Source of the DNA: Sphingopyxis sp.
GTDB taxonomy: Bacteria > Pseudomonadota > Alphaproteobacteria > Sphingomonadales > Sphingomonadaceae
DNA: 14,568 bases
Direction of reading: 5' to 3'
Assembly: GCA_012035435.1 (NCBI GenBank)
Contig: JAAUPH010000025.1
Coordinates: 1-14,568, forward strand
In this document: positions 8,011 through 14,568 of the stretch, in pieces
Position numbering within the stretch: position 1 is the first letter of the stretch
Layout: the number at the start of each line of letters is the position of its first letter
Made by a program: the position numbers and the translations under genes
Notes under the pieces: generated by a model
What the model was told of the DNA's origin: nothing
What the model saw: the letters and a program-made list of their open reading frames with translations, nothing else
Database searches by the model: none

Positions 8011-9534
8011 TTAATACGCCCGCCCGACAAGGATCCGTTCAACCGCGGGCTCTCCCGTGAAGATGCAGGTGCCGTCGGCAGGGGCGGCGTCCACCGGCAC
8101 ATTGCGCATGGTCAGCTTCAGGGCTTTCAACTGCTCGACCACCTTGTCGAGCGCTGGGCCGGTTGGCCGCGACCATTGAACCTCTGCCCAGCCAATAAAC
8201 TTGTCATCATTGCCAAAGTGCGCAGCGATATCAACGACGTTGCGGGCGATATTACTGTTCAGCCGACCCCGCGCCTCAGCGAACAGGTTGCGCTCGACCG
8301 ATTCAAGCGCAGCGCCCGCCCAACTCGTAAAATCACTGCGCAGCTGAAAATCCGTCGCGAGCTTGCCGTCATCCTTGTATAGCCGGTCGCGGCGCAGCAC
8401 GGCGACCTTGCCCTCAGCAATATCGCGCGGGCCGACTTCGATGATCAGTGGCGCACCCTTTTTGACCCAGCTCCAGCGCTTGTTCGAGGCCTTGGCGGCC
8501 TTGGTGTCGAGGAGAACGCGCAGCGGCTCCCCGAACGCGCGCTCGGCCAACAATTCCGCGCGCAGGCTGCGACAATAGTCGAGCACCGCAGCATCCTCGT
8601 CCGTATCGCGGAGCATAGGGATGATCACGATCTGATGCGGCGCAATCTGCGGCGGGCAGCGCAGGCCATCGTCATCGCCGTGCGTCATAATGACACCGCC
8701 GATCATCCGCGTCGACACACCCCAGCTGGTCGTATGCGCAAATTGTTGACCGCCGTCACGGTCCTGATATTTGATGCCAGACGCTTCGGCAAAGCCCGTG
8801 CCCAGATAGTGCGACGTCCCTGCCTGCAACGCTTTGCCGTCCTGCATCATCGCCTCGATGCTAAACGTTGCAACAGCGCCCGGAAAGCGCTCGTTCTCAG
8901 GCTTCTCCCCCGCAATCACAGGCATCGCCAGCGGCCCTTCGGAAAAGGCGCGGTACATTTCGAGCGCGCGCAGAGTTTCCGCCATTGCATCATCGCGATC
9001 GGCATGCGCGGTATGGCCTTCTTGCCACAGAAACTCCGACGTCCGCAGGAACATGCGGGTGCGCATTTCCCAGCGCACTACGTTGGCCCATTGATTGACC
9101 ATCAACGGCAAATCGCGCCAGGACTGCACCCAGCGGCTCATCGCCGCGCCGATCACCGTCTCAGACGTCGGCCGCACGACCAGCGGTTCTTCCAGCTTCG
9201 AACCAGGATCGGGGATCAGCTTGCCGTTGCCGTCCGCGACCAGCCGGTGGTGCGTGACCACCGCCATTTCCTTCGCGAAACCATCGACATGATCGGCTTC
9301 CTTCTCAAAGAAAGACAGCGGAATAAACAGGGGAAAGTAGCAGTTGTCGACGCCTGCCGCCTTGATCTCCGCGTCGAGAAGCTTCTGGATGCGTTCCCAC
9401 ATGCCATAGCCCCATGGGCGGATGACCATGCAGCCGCGCACGCCGCTCTCTTCGGCCAGGTCAGCCTCAGCGATGACCTCCTGATACCAGGCGGCAAAAT
9501 TCTGTTGGCGGGTGACGGACAGCGCATGTTTCAT
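8011..9534 (-). CDS. proS: Prolyl-tRNA synthetase, archaeal/eukaryotic type
   Basis: This 507-residue class II synthetase charges tRNA-Pro with proline. Seen directly: RGCMVIRPWGYGMWERIQ near the N-terminus, the proline/ATP site VRPTSETVIG (residues 120-129), motif 2 in RWEMRTRMFLRTSEFLWQEG (154-173), HTTSWGVSTRMIGG, and a motif-3 region THGDDDGLRCPPQIAPHQ. These strings match the Thermus/archaeal/eukaryotic ProRS group rather than the bacterial type, and there is no editing (INS) insertion. The anticodon-binding domain follows (VLLDTKAAKASNKRWSWVKKGAP). The C-terminal domain keeps the aromatic ending RAY but has only one Cys (GTCIFTG), so the four-Cys zinc site known from Thermus ProRS is absent. 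The start at 9534 gives the family-like MKHALSVTRQ; the ribosome site is weak (AGGG, 9 nt upstream). It lies 51 bp after phaR and directly before rnr, so the three may be co-transcribed. Confidence 0.95.
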   Translation of the reverse strand: MKHALSVTRQQNFAAWYQEVIAEADLAEESGVRGCMVIRPWGYGMWERIQKLLDAEIKAAGVDNCYFPLFIPLSFFEKEADHVDGFAKEMAVVTHHRLVADGNGKLIPDPGSKLEEPLVVRPTSETVIGAAMSRWVQSWRDLPLMVNQWANVVRWEMRTRMFLRTSEFLWQEGHTAHADRDDAMAETLRALEMYRAFSEGPLAMPVIAGEKPENERFPGAVATFSIEAMMQDGKALQAGTSHYLGTGFAEASGIKYQDRDGGQQFAHTTSWGVSTRMIGGVIMTHGDDDGLRCPPQIAPHQIVIIPMLRDTDEDAAVLDYCRSLRAELLAERAFGEPLRVLLDTKAAKASNKRWSWVKKGAPLIIEVGPRDIAEGKVAVLRRDRLYKDDGKLATDFQLRSDFTSWAGAALESVERNLFAEARGRLNSNIARNVVDIAAHFGNDDKFIGWAEVQWSRPTGPALDKVVEQLKALKLTMRNVPVDAAPADGTCIFTGEPAVERILVGRAY

Positions 9535-9585
9535 AAGCCCGCGCCCTAGCGGCTGGGGCGCGGCGGGACAAGAGCCGCGGCCAGT

Positions 9586-10140
9586 CTAGGCTTTGAGCTG
9601 GGCCTTGAGTTTCGCTACCTCGTCCTTCAGCGCGGCAATCTCTTCCCTAAGCGCAGTGATTTCGCCATCGCGGGCCTTGTCGCCGGGCCGCAAGGGCATC
9701 AACGCGCCGGCGGCCTGCGTGAACATTTCCATATTGCGCTTGGCCAGCTCCGCCAGCGGATTGCTGCCCAGCGCACCTTCGACCACCGAACGAAACTGCT
9801 GCTGGTTCTTGCGAAAGGCGTTCATTGACGCCTCCAGATATTGCGGGACTGCGGCCTGCATATTGTCGCCGTACATACCGATCAGCTGGCGCAGGAAATT
9901 GACGGGCAGCAACGTGCTCCCGCGCGTTTCTTCTTCCATGATGATCTGGGTCAGGACGCTGTGGGTGATGTCCTCGTCGCTCTTGGCATCGACGACGCGA
10001 AACTCGCGGCCTTCGCGAACCATCGCTCCCAAATCGTCCAGCGTGATGTAGGCGCTACGCTCAGTGTCATACAGACGGCGGTTGGCGTATTTCTTGATGA
10101 CGACCGCCTCGTCGGGCGAACGGGTACGCGTGCGGGCCAT
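9586..10140 (-). CDS. phaR: Polyhydroxyalkanoate synthesis repressor PhaR
   Basis: This 184-residue DNA-binding regulator represses phasin and PHA-granule genes and is released when it binds nascent polyhydroxyalkanoate. The N-terminal domain carries the hallmark VIKKYANRRLYDTERSAYITL (residues 14-34), followed by the PHB-accumulation domains (ITHSVLTQIIMEEE, LLPVNFLRQLIGMYG, VPQYLEASMNAFRKNQQQFR). The C-terminus is a heptad-patterned coiled coil (ALREEIAALKDEVAKLKAQL) that probably oligomerises. The start at 10140 (MARTRTR) is preceded by GGAG at a 6-nt spacing; an in-frame TTG four codons upstream overlaps that Shine-Dalgarno and is rejected. No PHA synthase or phasin gene is in the window. 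PhaR is known to regulate itself in related bacteria, and a palindrome with a TGC-N3-GCA core lies upstream. Confidence 0.95.
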   Translation of the reverse strand: MARTRTRSPDEAVVIKKYANRRLYDTERSAYITLDDLGAMVREGREFRVVDAKSDEDITHSVLTQIIMEEETRGSTLLPVNFLRQLIGMYGDNMQAAVPQYLEASMNAFRKNQQQFRSVVEGALGSNPLAELAKRNMEMFTQAAGALMPLRPGDKARDGEITALREEIAALKDEVAKLKAQLKA

Positions 10141-10146
10141 GGGCGA

Positions 10147-10150
10147 CTCC
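10147..10150 (-). promoter_or_regulatory. Ribosome binding site deciding the phaR start
   Basis: GGAG on the minus strand stands 6 nt before the ATG at 10140-10138. It includes part of the alternative upstream start codon, which fixes the downstream start. Confidence 0.6.
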
Positions 10151-10192
10151 AAAATCAGCTCAGCGGCAATAGCGCTTCAAGGCCCGAGCCTA

Positions 10193-10223
10193 CGCCGATG
10201 TTTGGTGCGGCGCAACATCGGCG
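10193..10223. promoter_or_regulatory. 31-nt palindrome upstream of phaR, possible PhaR operator
   Basis: Perfect 10-bp arms CGCCGATGTT (10193-10202) and AACATCGGCG (10214-10223) flank an 11-nt centre that contains TGCGGCGCA (10206-10214), a TGC-N3-GCA half-site pair like that described for PhaR in related alphaproteobacteria. It lies 53 nt upstream of the phaR start. A further GCAA-N5-TTGC pair is at 10250-10262. An operator is inferred, not shown; in RNA the same palindrome would be a stable hairpin in a phaR leader. Confidence 0.4.
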
Positions 10224-10392
10224 GGTGCGCCATAAACGGATAAGCGCCCGCAATTTTGTTGCACATTTATCACAATCCCAGATGCATCACATCTTTGCGG
10301 CAGAAAAGTTTCAGCAGCTACTTGTGTGACAGATTAAAATTGGCTTTGGTGCGATGATGTGCCGCATCCTAAAACGGGTCGGCATGCCAACC

Positions 10393-10398
10393 GGGGAG
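10393..10398 (+). promoter_or_regulatory. Strong ribosome binding site of the TonB-dependent receptor
   Basis: GGGGAG lies 6 nt before the ATG at 10405, while the upstream in-frame ATGs at 10354, 10357 and 10384 have no comparable site. This fixes the start at the residue that begins the signal peptide. Confidence 0.75.
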
Positions 10399-10404
10399 TT
10401 TATA

Positions 10405-13400
10405 ATGAGCAAGTCGCACCTGTTTTTGGGTGCTGCTGCCTTTGCAGTAGCAATTTCTGTTAGCCAGCCCGTTTTCGCACAAGACGCCGCACCCGCCGCG
10501 CCTGAAGCCGAATGCGTTGACGATAATAACAATGGCGTATGCGACGCCGACGAAACCGCTGGACGGCAAATCGTCGTCACGGGATCGCGTATCGCGCGCC
10601 CGACGCTCGATTCGCCGACTCCCCTGACATCGGTCAGTGTTGGCGAGCTGACGGATGATGGCAGCGTGTCGCTGGGTGACGCGCTCAATGACCTGCCCTC
10701 GCTGCGCTCGACGTTCAGCTCTGGCAACTCGTCGCGCTTCATCGGCACCGCCGGTTTGAACTTCCTCGACCTTCGCGGTCTGGGCACCACCCGCACGCTG
10801 GTGCTGGTCAACGGCAAGCGTCACATCACCGCAAGCGCGGGCGACTATCGCATTGACGTCAACACGATCCCGATCGATCTGCTCGAGCGCGTCGACATCG
10901 TGACTGGTGGCAACTCGGCCGTGTACGGGTCGGACGCCGTTGCCGGTGTCGTGAACTTCATCCTCAAGCGCGACTTCGAAGGCTTTGAAGCCGACGCTCA
11001 GGCTGGTATTTCCTCACGCGGCGACCGCGCCACCTATGCAGCCAGTCTGACATGGGGCCGCAACTTCGCGGATGGTCGCGGCAACATTGCACTGTCGGCA
11101 GAATATTCGCGGCAAGAACCCTTGTTGCTGCGCGATCGCGACGAACTGACCGGCGCATTCAGCGGCCGTTGTCAATATCAGGTGACCGAAGTCACCACGG
11201 GCGAGCCGGCAGCTGGTGACGGCATCAGCGATACGACCTTCCTTTGCGGCATCGTCAACGCGTCCATTTCGGACGGCGGCACGGTCGGAGCGCTGGGCGG
11301 TGGACGCTTCCTGCGCTTCCGCGACGACGGAACATTGTTCACGGACTCGCCGACAACGGATTTCTCGGCCTTTGGATCGGGTTTCCAGCAAGGTGGCGGC
11401 GGCTCGACGCTTAGCAAGACCGGGTCGTTGCTGGCTGGTCTCGACCGCGCGACTTTCAATTTGCTCGCTCATTTTGACGTATCGGATGCATTCCGCCCCT
11501 ATGTTGAGGCAAAGTATGTGCGCGTAGAAGCCACTGGTGAAGGCCAGGCCAGCTTCTTTACGAGCGTTCCCGGAACGCTTGGCGGCCCTGCATTCCGCTG
11601 CAACAACGGGTTCTTGGCGCCTCAGGCGTTAACTACGCTGCAAGGCCTTGGCCTTTGCGCTAACGTCGCGACCGGCACATTCCCGCTGGCACGCTTCAAT
11701 ACCGACCTTGGCGGTCGTGGCTTCGACGGTTCGCGCGAGACCTATCGCGTCGTCGCTGGTGTTGAAGGCGATTTCAACGAAGACTGGCGCTACGAAGTCT
11801 TTGCCAACTATGGAACCTTCACGACCAAGGGCAACAACACCAACAACCTGCTGCTCTTCACGCAGGATGGTTTGGCATTTGACGGGTTCAATCTTGCCAT
11901 TGACGCGGCCATTGCTGCGCCGACTTTCACTGGCACCAACTTTGTGAATAACGCAGCCGGTCAACGGGTCGTTTGCCGCATCAACGAAGTGACGAACGTC
12001 AATCCCAATTGCGTTCCGCTCAACCTGTTCGGCGAAGGCAATGCGGATCCGCGGGCGAGGGCGTTCATCCGCTCCGACGGTACGATCCTTGAAAAGGCGA
12101 CACAGTTCAACGCGGGCGGTTTCGTGTCTGGCGACCTGTCGCAGCTGTTCGAACTTCCTGGTGGCCCCATCGGGTTCGTGATCGGCGCCGAGTACCGTTC
12201 GGAGTCGTCGAGCGTCGAATATGACGAGCTGACCAAGTCGGGTGCGACCTTCCTCAACGCGTTGTCCGATTTCGACCCGCCGAAGCTAACGGTCAAGGAA
12301 GCTTATGGTGAAATCCAGATCCCGCTGCTCAAGGACATGCCCTTTGCAGAGGAACTGACTCTGTCGGCGGCAGGCCGTGTCTCGGACTACAACACCGCGA
12401 CCGGTACCGTTTATGCCTACAACCTCCAGGGCATCTATGCTCCGATCCCGGACATTCGTTTGCGTGGTTCCTATGCAACCTCAGTGCGGGCACCAACGCA
12501 AGGCGATTTGTTTGCAACACCCGGCGAAAACTTTGCCCAGTTGACCGACCCGTGTGACAGCATCAACATTGGCACCAACCCCAACCGCGCAGCAAACTGC
12601 GCTGCTGCGGGTGTTCCGACCACGTTGAATGCGGCTGCGGTTGCAGCTTGCGCGACGTCGGCTGTCCCTGCTCCCGACCGCGAGCTTGGCGATCCGTTCC
12701 GTAACTGTCCGGCGGTTACATCGGGGACCAGCTTCCTTCAGGGCGGCAATCCGACTTTGGTTGAAGAACGCGGCAAGTCGCTGACGCTCGGCGCCGTTTT
12801 TGAGCCCAGCTTTATCCCTGGCCTCAACTTCACGGTTGATTATTATAATATCGAAGTGAAAAACCTGATCGCTACGCTTCTTGCACAGACGATCATCAAC
12901 AATTGCTATGACAACCCCGGCGGTATCAATAACAGCTTCTGCGCCACCGTGAACCGTGATCCCGCAACCGGCTTTTTCGCCGCTCCTGCGGTGATTTCCG
13001 GCGGCGTGAACTTTGCGCGCCAGAAAGCGGAAGGCATCGATTTCGACATCGCCTATCGCAAAACGTTCGAAAACGGCCATCGCGTTAGCCTGCGGGCAAT
13101 CGCCACGCGTGTTCTGCGGTTCGACAACTACCTCGATCCAGCACGCCCGCTGGAGCCGAACCGTCAGCTCAGCGAGCTGGGCGATCCCAAGTGGAATGCG
13201 AACCTCAACGCCAGCTATGACTTTGGCGCCCTGCGCCTCAGCTATGGCTTGCGCTACATCGGCAAGCAGACGATCCTGACGTACGAAACGCAGAATCCGT
13301 ATAAGGGTCAGTGCCCGACCAGCGGCATCACGCCGAACACCGGCGGTATCAACGGCGCTGCAGTTCCCTGCACCGCCGGAACGATCATCACGATCGCTCC

Positions 13401-13617
13401 GAACAATGCCGATGCGCGTCCCCGGATCTTTTACCCCGATGCCTTCTACCACACCTTCCGTGCGGACATTGAAGTCAACAACAAGTTCAACTTCTATGTG
13501 GGCGTCGACAATGCGTTCGATCGTCAGCCGCCGCTGGGCCTGCTCGGCACAGCTGGTGGCGATCCTTATGACACCTTCGGGCGTTATTTCTTCGCCGGGA
13601 TTACCGCCGAATTTTGA
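10405..13617 (+). CDS. TonB-dependent outer-membrane receptor, Cys-rich loops
   Basis: This 1070-residue protein is an outer-membrane active transporter driven by TonB-ExbB-ExbD. A signal peptide (MSKSHLFLGAAAFAVA..., cut at VFA|QD after residue 25) precedes a short acidic segment with an EF-hand-like loop, D39-E50, flanked by C37 and C46. A TonB-box-like IVVTGSR (56-62) and the plug domain follow (LGDALNDLPSLRS, GLGTTRTLVLVNGKR, VDIVTGGNSAVYGSDAVAGVVNFILKRDF). The beta-barrel then runs to the terminal Phe of FFAGITAEF, the usual BAM recognition end. There are 16 Cys, in eight neighbouring pairs that probably form disulfides, mostly in extracellular loops. The substrate is unknown. No regulator, lyase or transporter gene next to it indicates a sugar, peptide or siderophore. 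It appears monocistronic, with a strong terminator after it. Confidence 0.95.
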   Translation: MSKSHLFLGAAAFAVAISVSQPVFAQDAAPAAPEAECVDDNNNGVCDADETAGRQIVVTGSRIARPTLDSPTPLTSVSVGELTDDGSVSLGDALNDLPSLRSTFSSGNSSRFIGTAGLNFLDLRGLGTTRTLVLVNGKRHITASAGDYRIDVNTIPIDLLERVDIVTGGNSAVYGSDAVAGVVNFILKRDFEGFEADAQAGISSRGDRATYAASLTWGRNFADGRGNIALSAEYSRQEPLLLRDRDELTGAFSGRCQYQVTEVTTGEPAAGDGISDTTFLCGIVNASISDGGTVGALGGGRFLRFRDDGTLFTDSPTTDFSAFGSGFQQGGGGSTLSKTGSLLAGLDRATFNLLAHFDVSDAFRPYVEAKYVRVEATGEGQASFFTSVPGTLGGPAFRCNNGFLAPQALTTLQGLGLCANVATGTFPLARFNTDLGGRGFDGSRETYRVVAGVEGDFNEDWRYEVFANYGTFTTKGNNTNNLLLFTQDGLAFDGFNLAIDAAIAAPTFTGTNFVNNAAGQRVVCRINEVTNVNPNCVPLNLFGEGNADPRARAFIRSDGTILEKATQFNAGGFVSGDLSQLFELPGGPIGFVIGAEYRSESSSVEYDELTKSGATFLNALSDFDPPKLTVKEAYGEIQIPLLKDMPFAEELTLSAAGRVSDYNTATGTVYAYNLQGIYAPIPDIRLRGSYATSVRAPTQGDLFATPGENFAQLTDPCDSINIGTNPNRAANCAAAGVPTTLNAAAVAACATSAVPAPDRELGDPFRNCPAVTSGTSFLQGGNPTLVEERGKSLTLGAVFEPSFIPGLNFTVDYYNIEVKNLIATLLAQTIINNCYDNPGGINNSFCATVNRDPATGFFAAPAVISGGVNFARQKAEGIDFDIAYRKTFENGHRVSLRAIATRVLRFDNYLDPARPLEPNRQLSELGDPKWNANLNASYDFGALRLSYGLRYIGKQTILTYETQNPYKGQCPTSGITPNTGGINGAAVPCTAGTIITIAPNNADARPRIFYPDAFYHTFRADIEVNNKFNFYVGVDNAFDRQPPLGLLGTAGGDPYDTFGRYFFAGITAEF
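10513..10554 (+). other. EF-hand-like calcium loop in the receptor N-terminus
   Basis: Residues 37-50 read CVDDNNNGVCDADE. From D39 the spacing is D-x-N-x-N-G-x-x-D-x-x-E (positions 1, 3, 5, 6, 9, 12), the full EF-hand/dockerin-type ligand pattern, with C37 and C46 able to close a disulfide across it. It sits between signal peptide and TonB box. Calcium binding is inferred. Confidence 0.45.
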
Positions 13618-13644
13618 TCGGCATATCCGCGCAATAAAAGAAAA

Positions 13645-13672
13645 GGCCGCTCCGAAAGGGGCGGCCTTTTTT
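13645..13672. terminator. Intrinsic terminator after the receptor gene, possibly bidirectional
   Basis: Stem GGCCGCTCC (13645-13653) and GGGGCGGCC (13658-13666) close a GAAA loop with one G-U pair, followed by T6 on the plus strand, 27 bp after the receptor stop. On the minus strand the hairpin is followed by TTTTCTTTT, so it could also end transcripts coming from alr. Confidence 0.88.
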
Positions 13673-13709
13673 GCTGTTCGGGTCGTTTCGAGCGCTTGGA
13701 AAAACGGCG

Positions 13710-13792
13710 CTGGGTTTAGAGCGTGATGAGCAGAAGTTTGTGCACCGTGATTGCGGATGCGCAAACTTCTGCTCATCACGCTCTAAACCCAG
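13710..13792. repeat. 35-bp-arm inverted repeat ending in the alr 3' end
   Basis: Arms 13710-13744 and 13758-13792 are reverse complements at 34 of 35 positions; the one mismatch would be a G-U pair in one of the two RNA strands. The 13-nt centre (13745-13757) can add three more pairs, CCG/CGG. There is no T-run, so it is not a standard terminator. The core AGAGCGTGATGAG resembles palindromic elements I recall from alphaproteobacterial genomes. The right arm encodes the last two alr residues and its TAG (13783-13785). Confidence 0.8.
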
Positions 13793-14568
13793 AGGCGGTC
13801 GAATCTTCGTCCCAGACCAGTGAGCAGCTCATATTGTGACATGCCTGTCTGCTCCGCTGCAACGGGCAGATCGAGCGGGAGGCGGATCCAGTCCCCCTCC
13901 CCCACATCCGCCGCTGCACTCAAGTCGAGCGCGATCAGGTCCATCGACACCCGTCCGATGAGTGGCAATTTAGCACCGCCTGCCTCTGCACTGCCGGAGC
14001 CCGCAAAAGCACGCCAATATCCATCGGCGTAGCCTAAATTCGCGATCCCCACTGGCGTGTCGCGCTTCGCCGTCCAAGTTGCGCCATAGCCGACGCTCTC
14101 GCCCGCGCGCACAGTGCGGCGCTGGAGCAACTGTGCTTCAAGTGCAACCATAGGGCGGATATGTGTCGCTGCTTGCTCGCGGGCTATGCCGCCATAGAGC
14201 GCCAGGCCCGGTCGCGTGACGTCGAACGCATAGTCGGTGCCCAAACAAATGCCTGCGCTATTGGCCAGACTGTAGCGCGCCGCAAAAACGGCGGCACGGA
14301 CCGCCACAAACGCCGCAAGCTGAGCAGCATTTTGCGCGCTGTTTTCATCCGCACTGGCAAGGTGGCTCATCACCGTGTCGATGCGCAGGCCTGCGAGCGC
14401 GCCGCCGCTCGCCTCTTCGGGACGCAAGCCAAGCCGGTTCATCGCCCGTATCGATCATGACATCACAGGCGCGCCCGGCGCCATGTGCGGTCCAACGGCC
14501 GACCTGCTCAAGACTGTTCAGCACGGGGCGCGCAGGCAGTGTCAGAGCCGCTGCCAGGTCGGCCTCGC
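13783..14568 (-). pseudogene. alr: Alanine racemase, 5' end outside window, apparent frameshift
   Basis: Alanine racemase is a PLP enzyme making D-alanine for peptidoglycan. The downstream part (13783-14442, 219 codons) shows MNRLGLRP, TVMSHLASADE, LANSAGI, RPGLALYGG, the catalytic-Tyr region VGYGATW, GYADGYWR and GRVSMDLIALD, ending LGRRFDRLWV. The upstream part (14444-14566) reads in another frame EADLAAAL ... PVLNSLEQVGRW ... VMIDTG, which should continue straight into MNRLGL. One extra base at about 14443 separates them. The PLP Lys lies beyond the right edge. Either the gene is inactivated, the base is a sequencing or assembly error, or the ATG at 14442 allows a truncated product that would lack the PLP lysine. 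The identity is firm; the pseudogene status is not. It converges on the receptor gene. Confidence 0.75.
14443..14446 (-). other. Frameshift site in alr
   Basis: On the minus strand the reading is ATC GAT ACG GGC, one extra G (14443), then ATG AAC CGG CTT. Without that G the protein reads IDTGMNRL, the expected alanine racemase string. If the upstream frame is followed instead, it hits a TGA about 100 bp later. Confidence 0.7.

Larger units (their letters stand above)
10141..10404. other. Divergent intergenic region between phaR and the receptor gene
   Basis: These 264 bp hold no credible gene. They contain the phaR upstream palindrome, the GCAA-N5-TTGC pair, an A+T-richer stretch (about 10250-10345) where the receptor promoter is expected, and a short inverted repeat AGATG-CATCA-CATCT at 10281-10295. 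No convincing -35/-10 pair stands out. The receptor reading frame extends back to 10354, but the start is at 10405. Confidence 0.45.

Noticed and set aside
6924..8060. 378-codon plus-strand frame over rnr
   Set aside because: It is a shadow of the RNase R frame; no recognisable motif and no ribosome site.
8010..8102. Upstream extension of rnr into proS
   Set aside because: The translation of this stretch is antisense-free but overlaps the proS 3' end in another frame and does not resemble RNase R; the TTG after the proS stop gives the expected N-terminus.
8635..9549. 304-codon plus-strand frame over proS
   Set aside because: It is a shadow frame with the His/Arg-rich composition typical of antisense to GC-rich genes.
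9541..9561. GCGCCC/GGGCGC inverted repeat between proS and phaR
   Set aside because: Six pairs with no T-run in a GC-rich gap is expected by chance and is not a credible terminator.
12481..13779. 432-codon open frame antisense to the receptor gene
   Set aside because: It lies wholly over the coding frame of a convincing receptor and over the terminator and repeat; its composition is that of a high-GC shadow frame with no domain.
1..14568. CRISPR array, tRNA, rRNA, insertion sequence, prophage or defence island
   Set aside because: No regularly spaced direct repeats, cloverleaf sequence, transposase, integrase or defence-type domain was seen on either strand.

Overview
The window looks like ordinary chromosomal DNA of a GC-rich alphaproteobacterium, most likely a sphingomonad (Sphingomonadales). 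The reasons are the PhaR regulator, the pyruvate dehydrogenase E2 gene separated from E1 but close to E3, the large Cys-rich TonB-dependent receptor, the short archaeal/eukaryotic-type prolyl-tRNA synthetase, and two copies of the CTTCGACAAGCTCAGG-type palindromic repeat that litters sphingomonad genomes. The genus cannot be fixed from this sequence alone.

Layout from left to right: (1) the 3' part of a MptpB/LipA-like tyrosine phosphatase gene (+), facing a secreted metal-dependent amidohydrolase (-) across a repeat-bearing gap. (2) A minus-strand cluster read from high to low coordinates: pdhC (E2), a small three-helix membrane protein, and lpdA (E3). They are joined by a GTGA overlap and a TAA-GTG junction, so they are probably one translationally coupled operon. 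(3) A universal-stress-type protein gene (+) divergent from pdhC. Its stop codon overlaps that of rnr (RNase R, -). (4) phaR - proS - rnr, all on the minus strand, with rnr beginning at a TTG one base after the proS stop. (5) A 264-bp divergent control region with a 31-nt palindrome, then a 1070-residue TonB-dependent receptor (+) with a strong ribosome site and an intrinsic terminator. (6) A 35-bp-arm hairpin whose right arm forms the end of alr (-). The alr gene (alanine racemase) runs off the right edge and carries an apparent one-base frameshift.

Functionally the window is central metabolism and housekeeping: pyruvate oxidation, translation, RNA turnover, carbon storage control, outer-membrane uptake and cell-wall D-alanine. 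I see no phage, insertion sequence, CRISPR array, tRNA, rRNA or defence cassette, and I do not claim a new multi-gene system. The most unusual observations are local. They are a mobile-type palindrome translated inside the E2 linker, a near-perfect 35-bp-arm hairpin that supplies the alr stop codon, the alr frameshift, an EF-hand-like calcium loop bracketed by cysteines between the signal peptide and TonB box of the receptor, 16 receptor cysteines in eight sequential pairs, and a possible PhaR operator centred in the phaR upstream palindrome.
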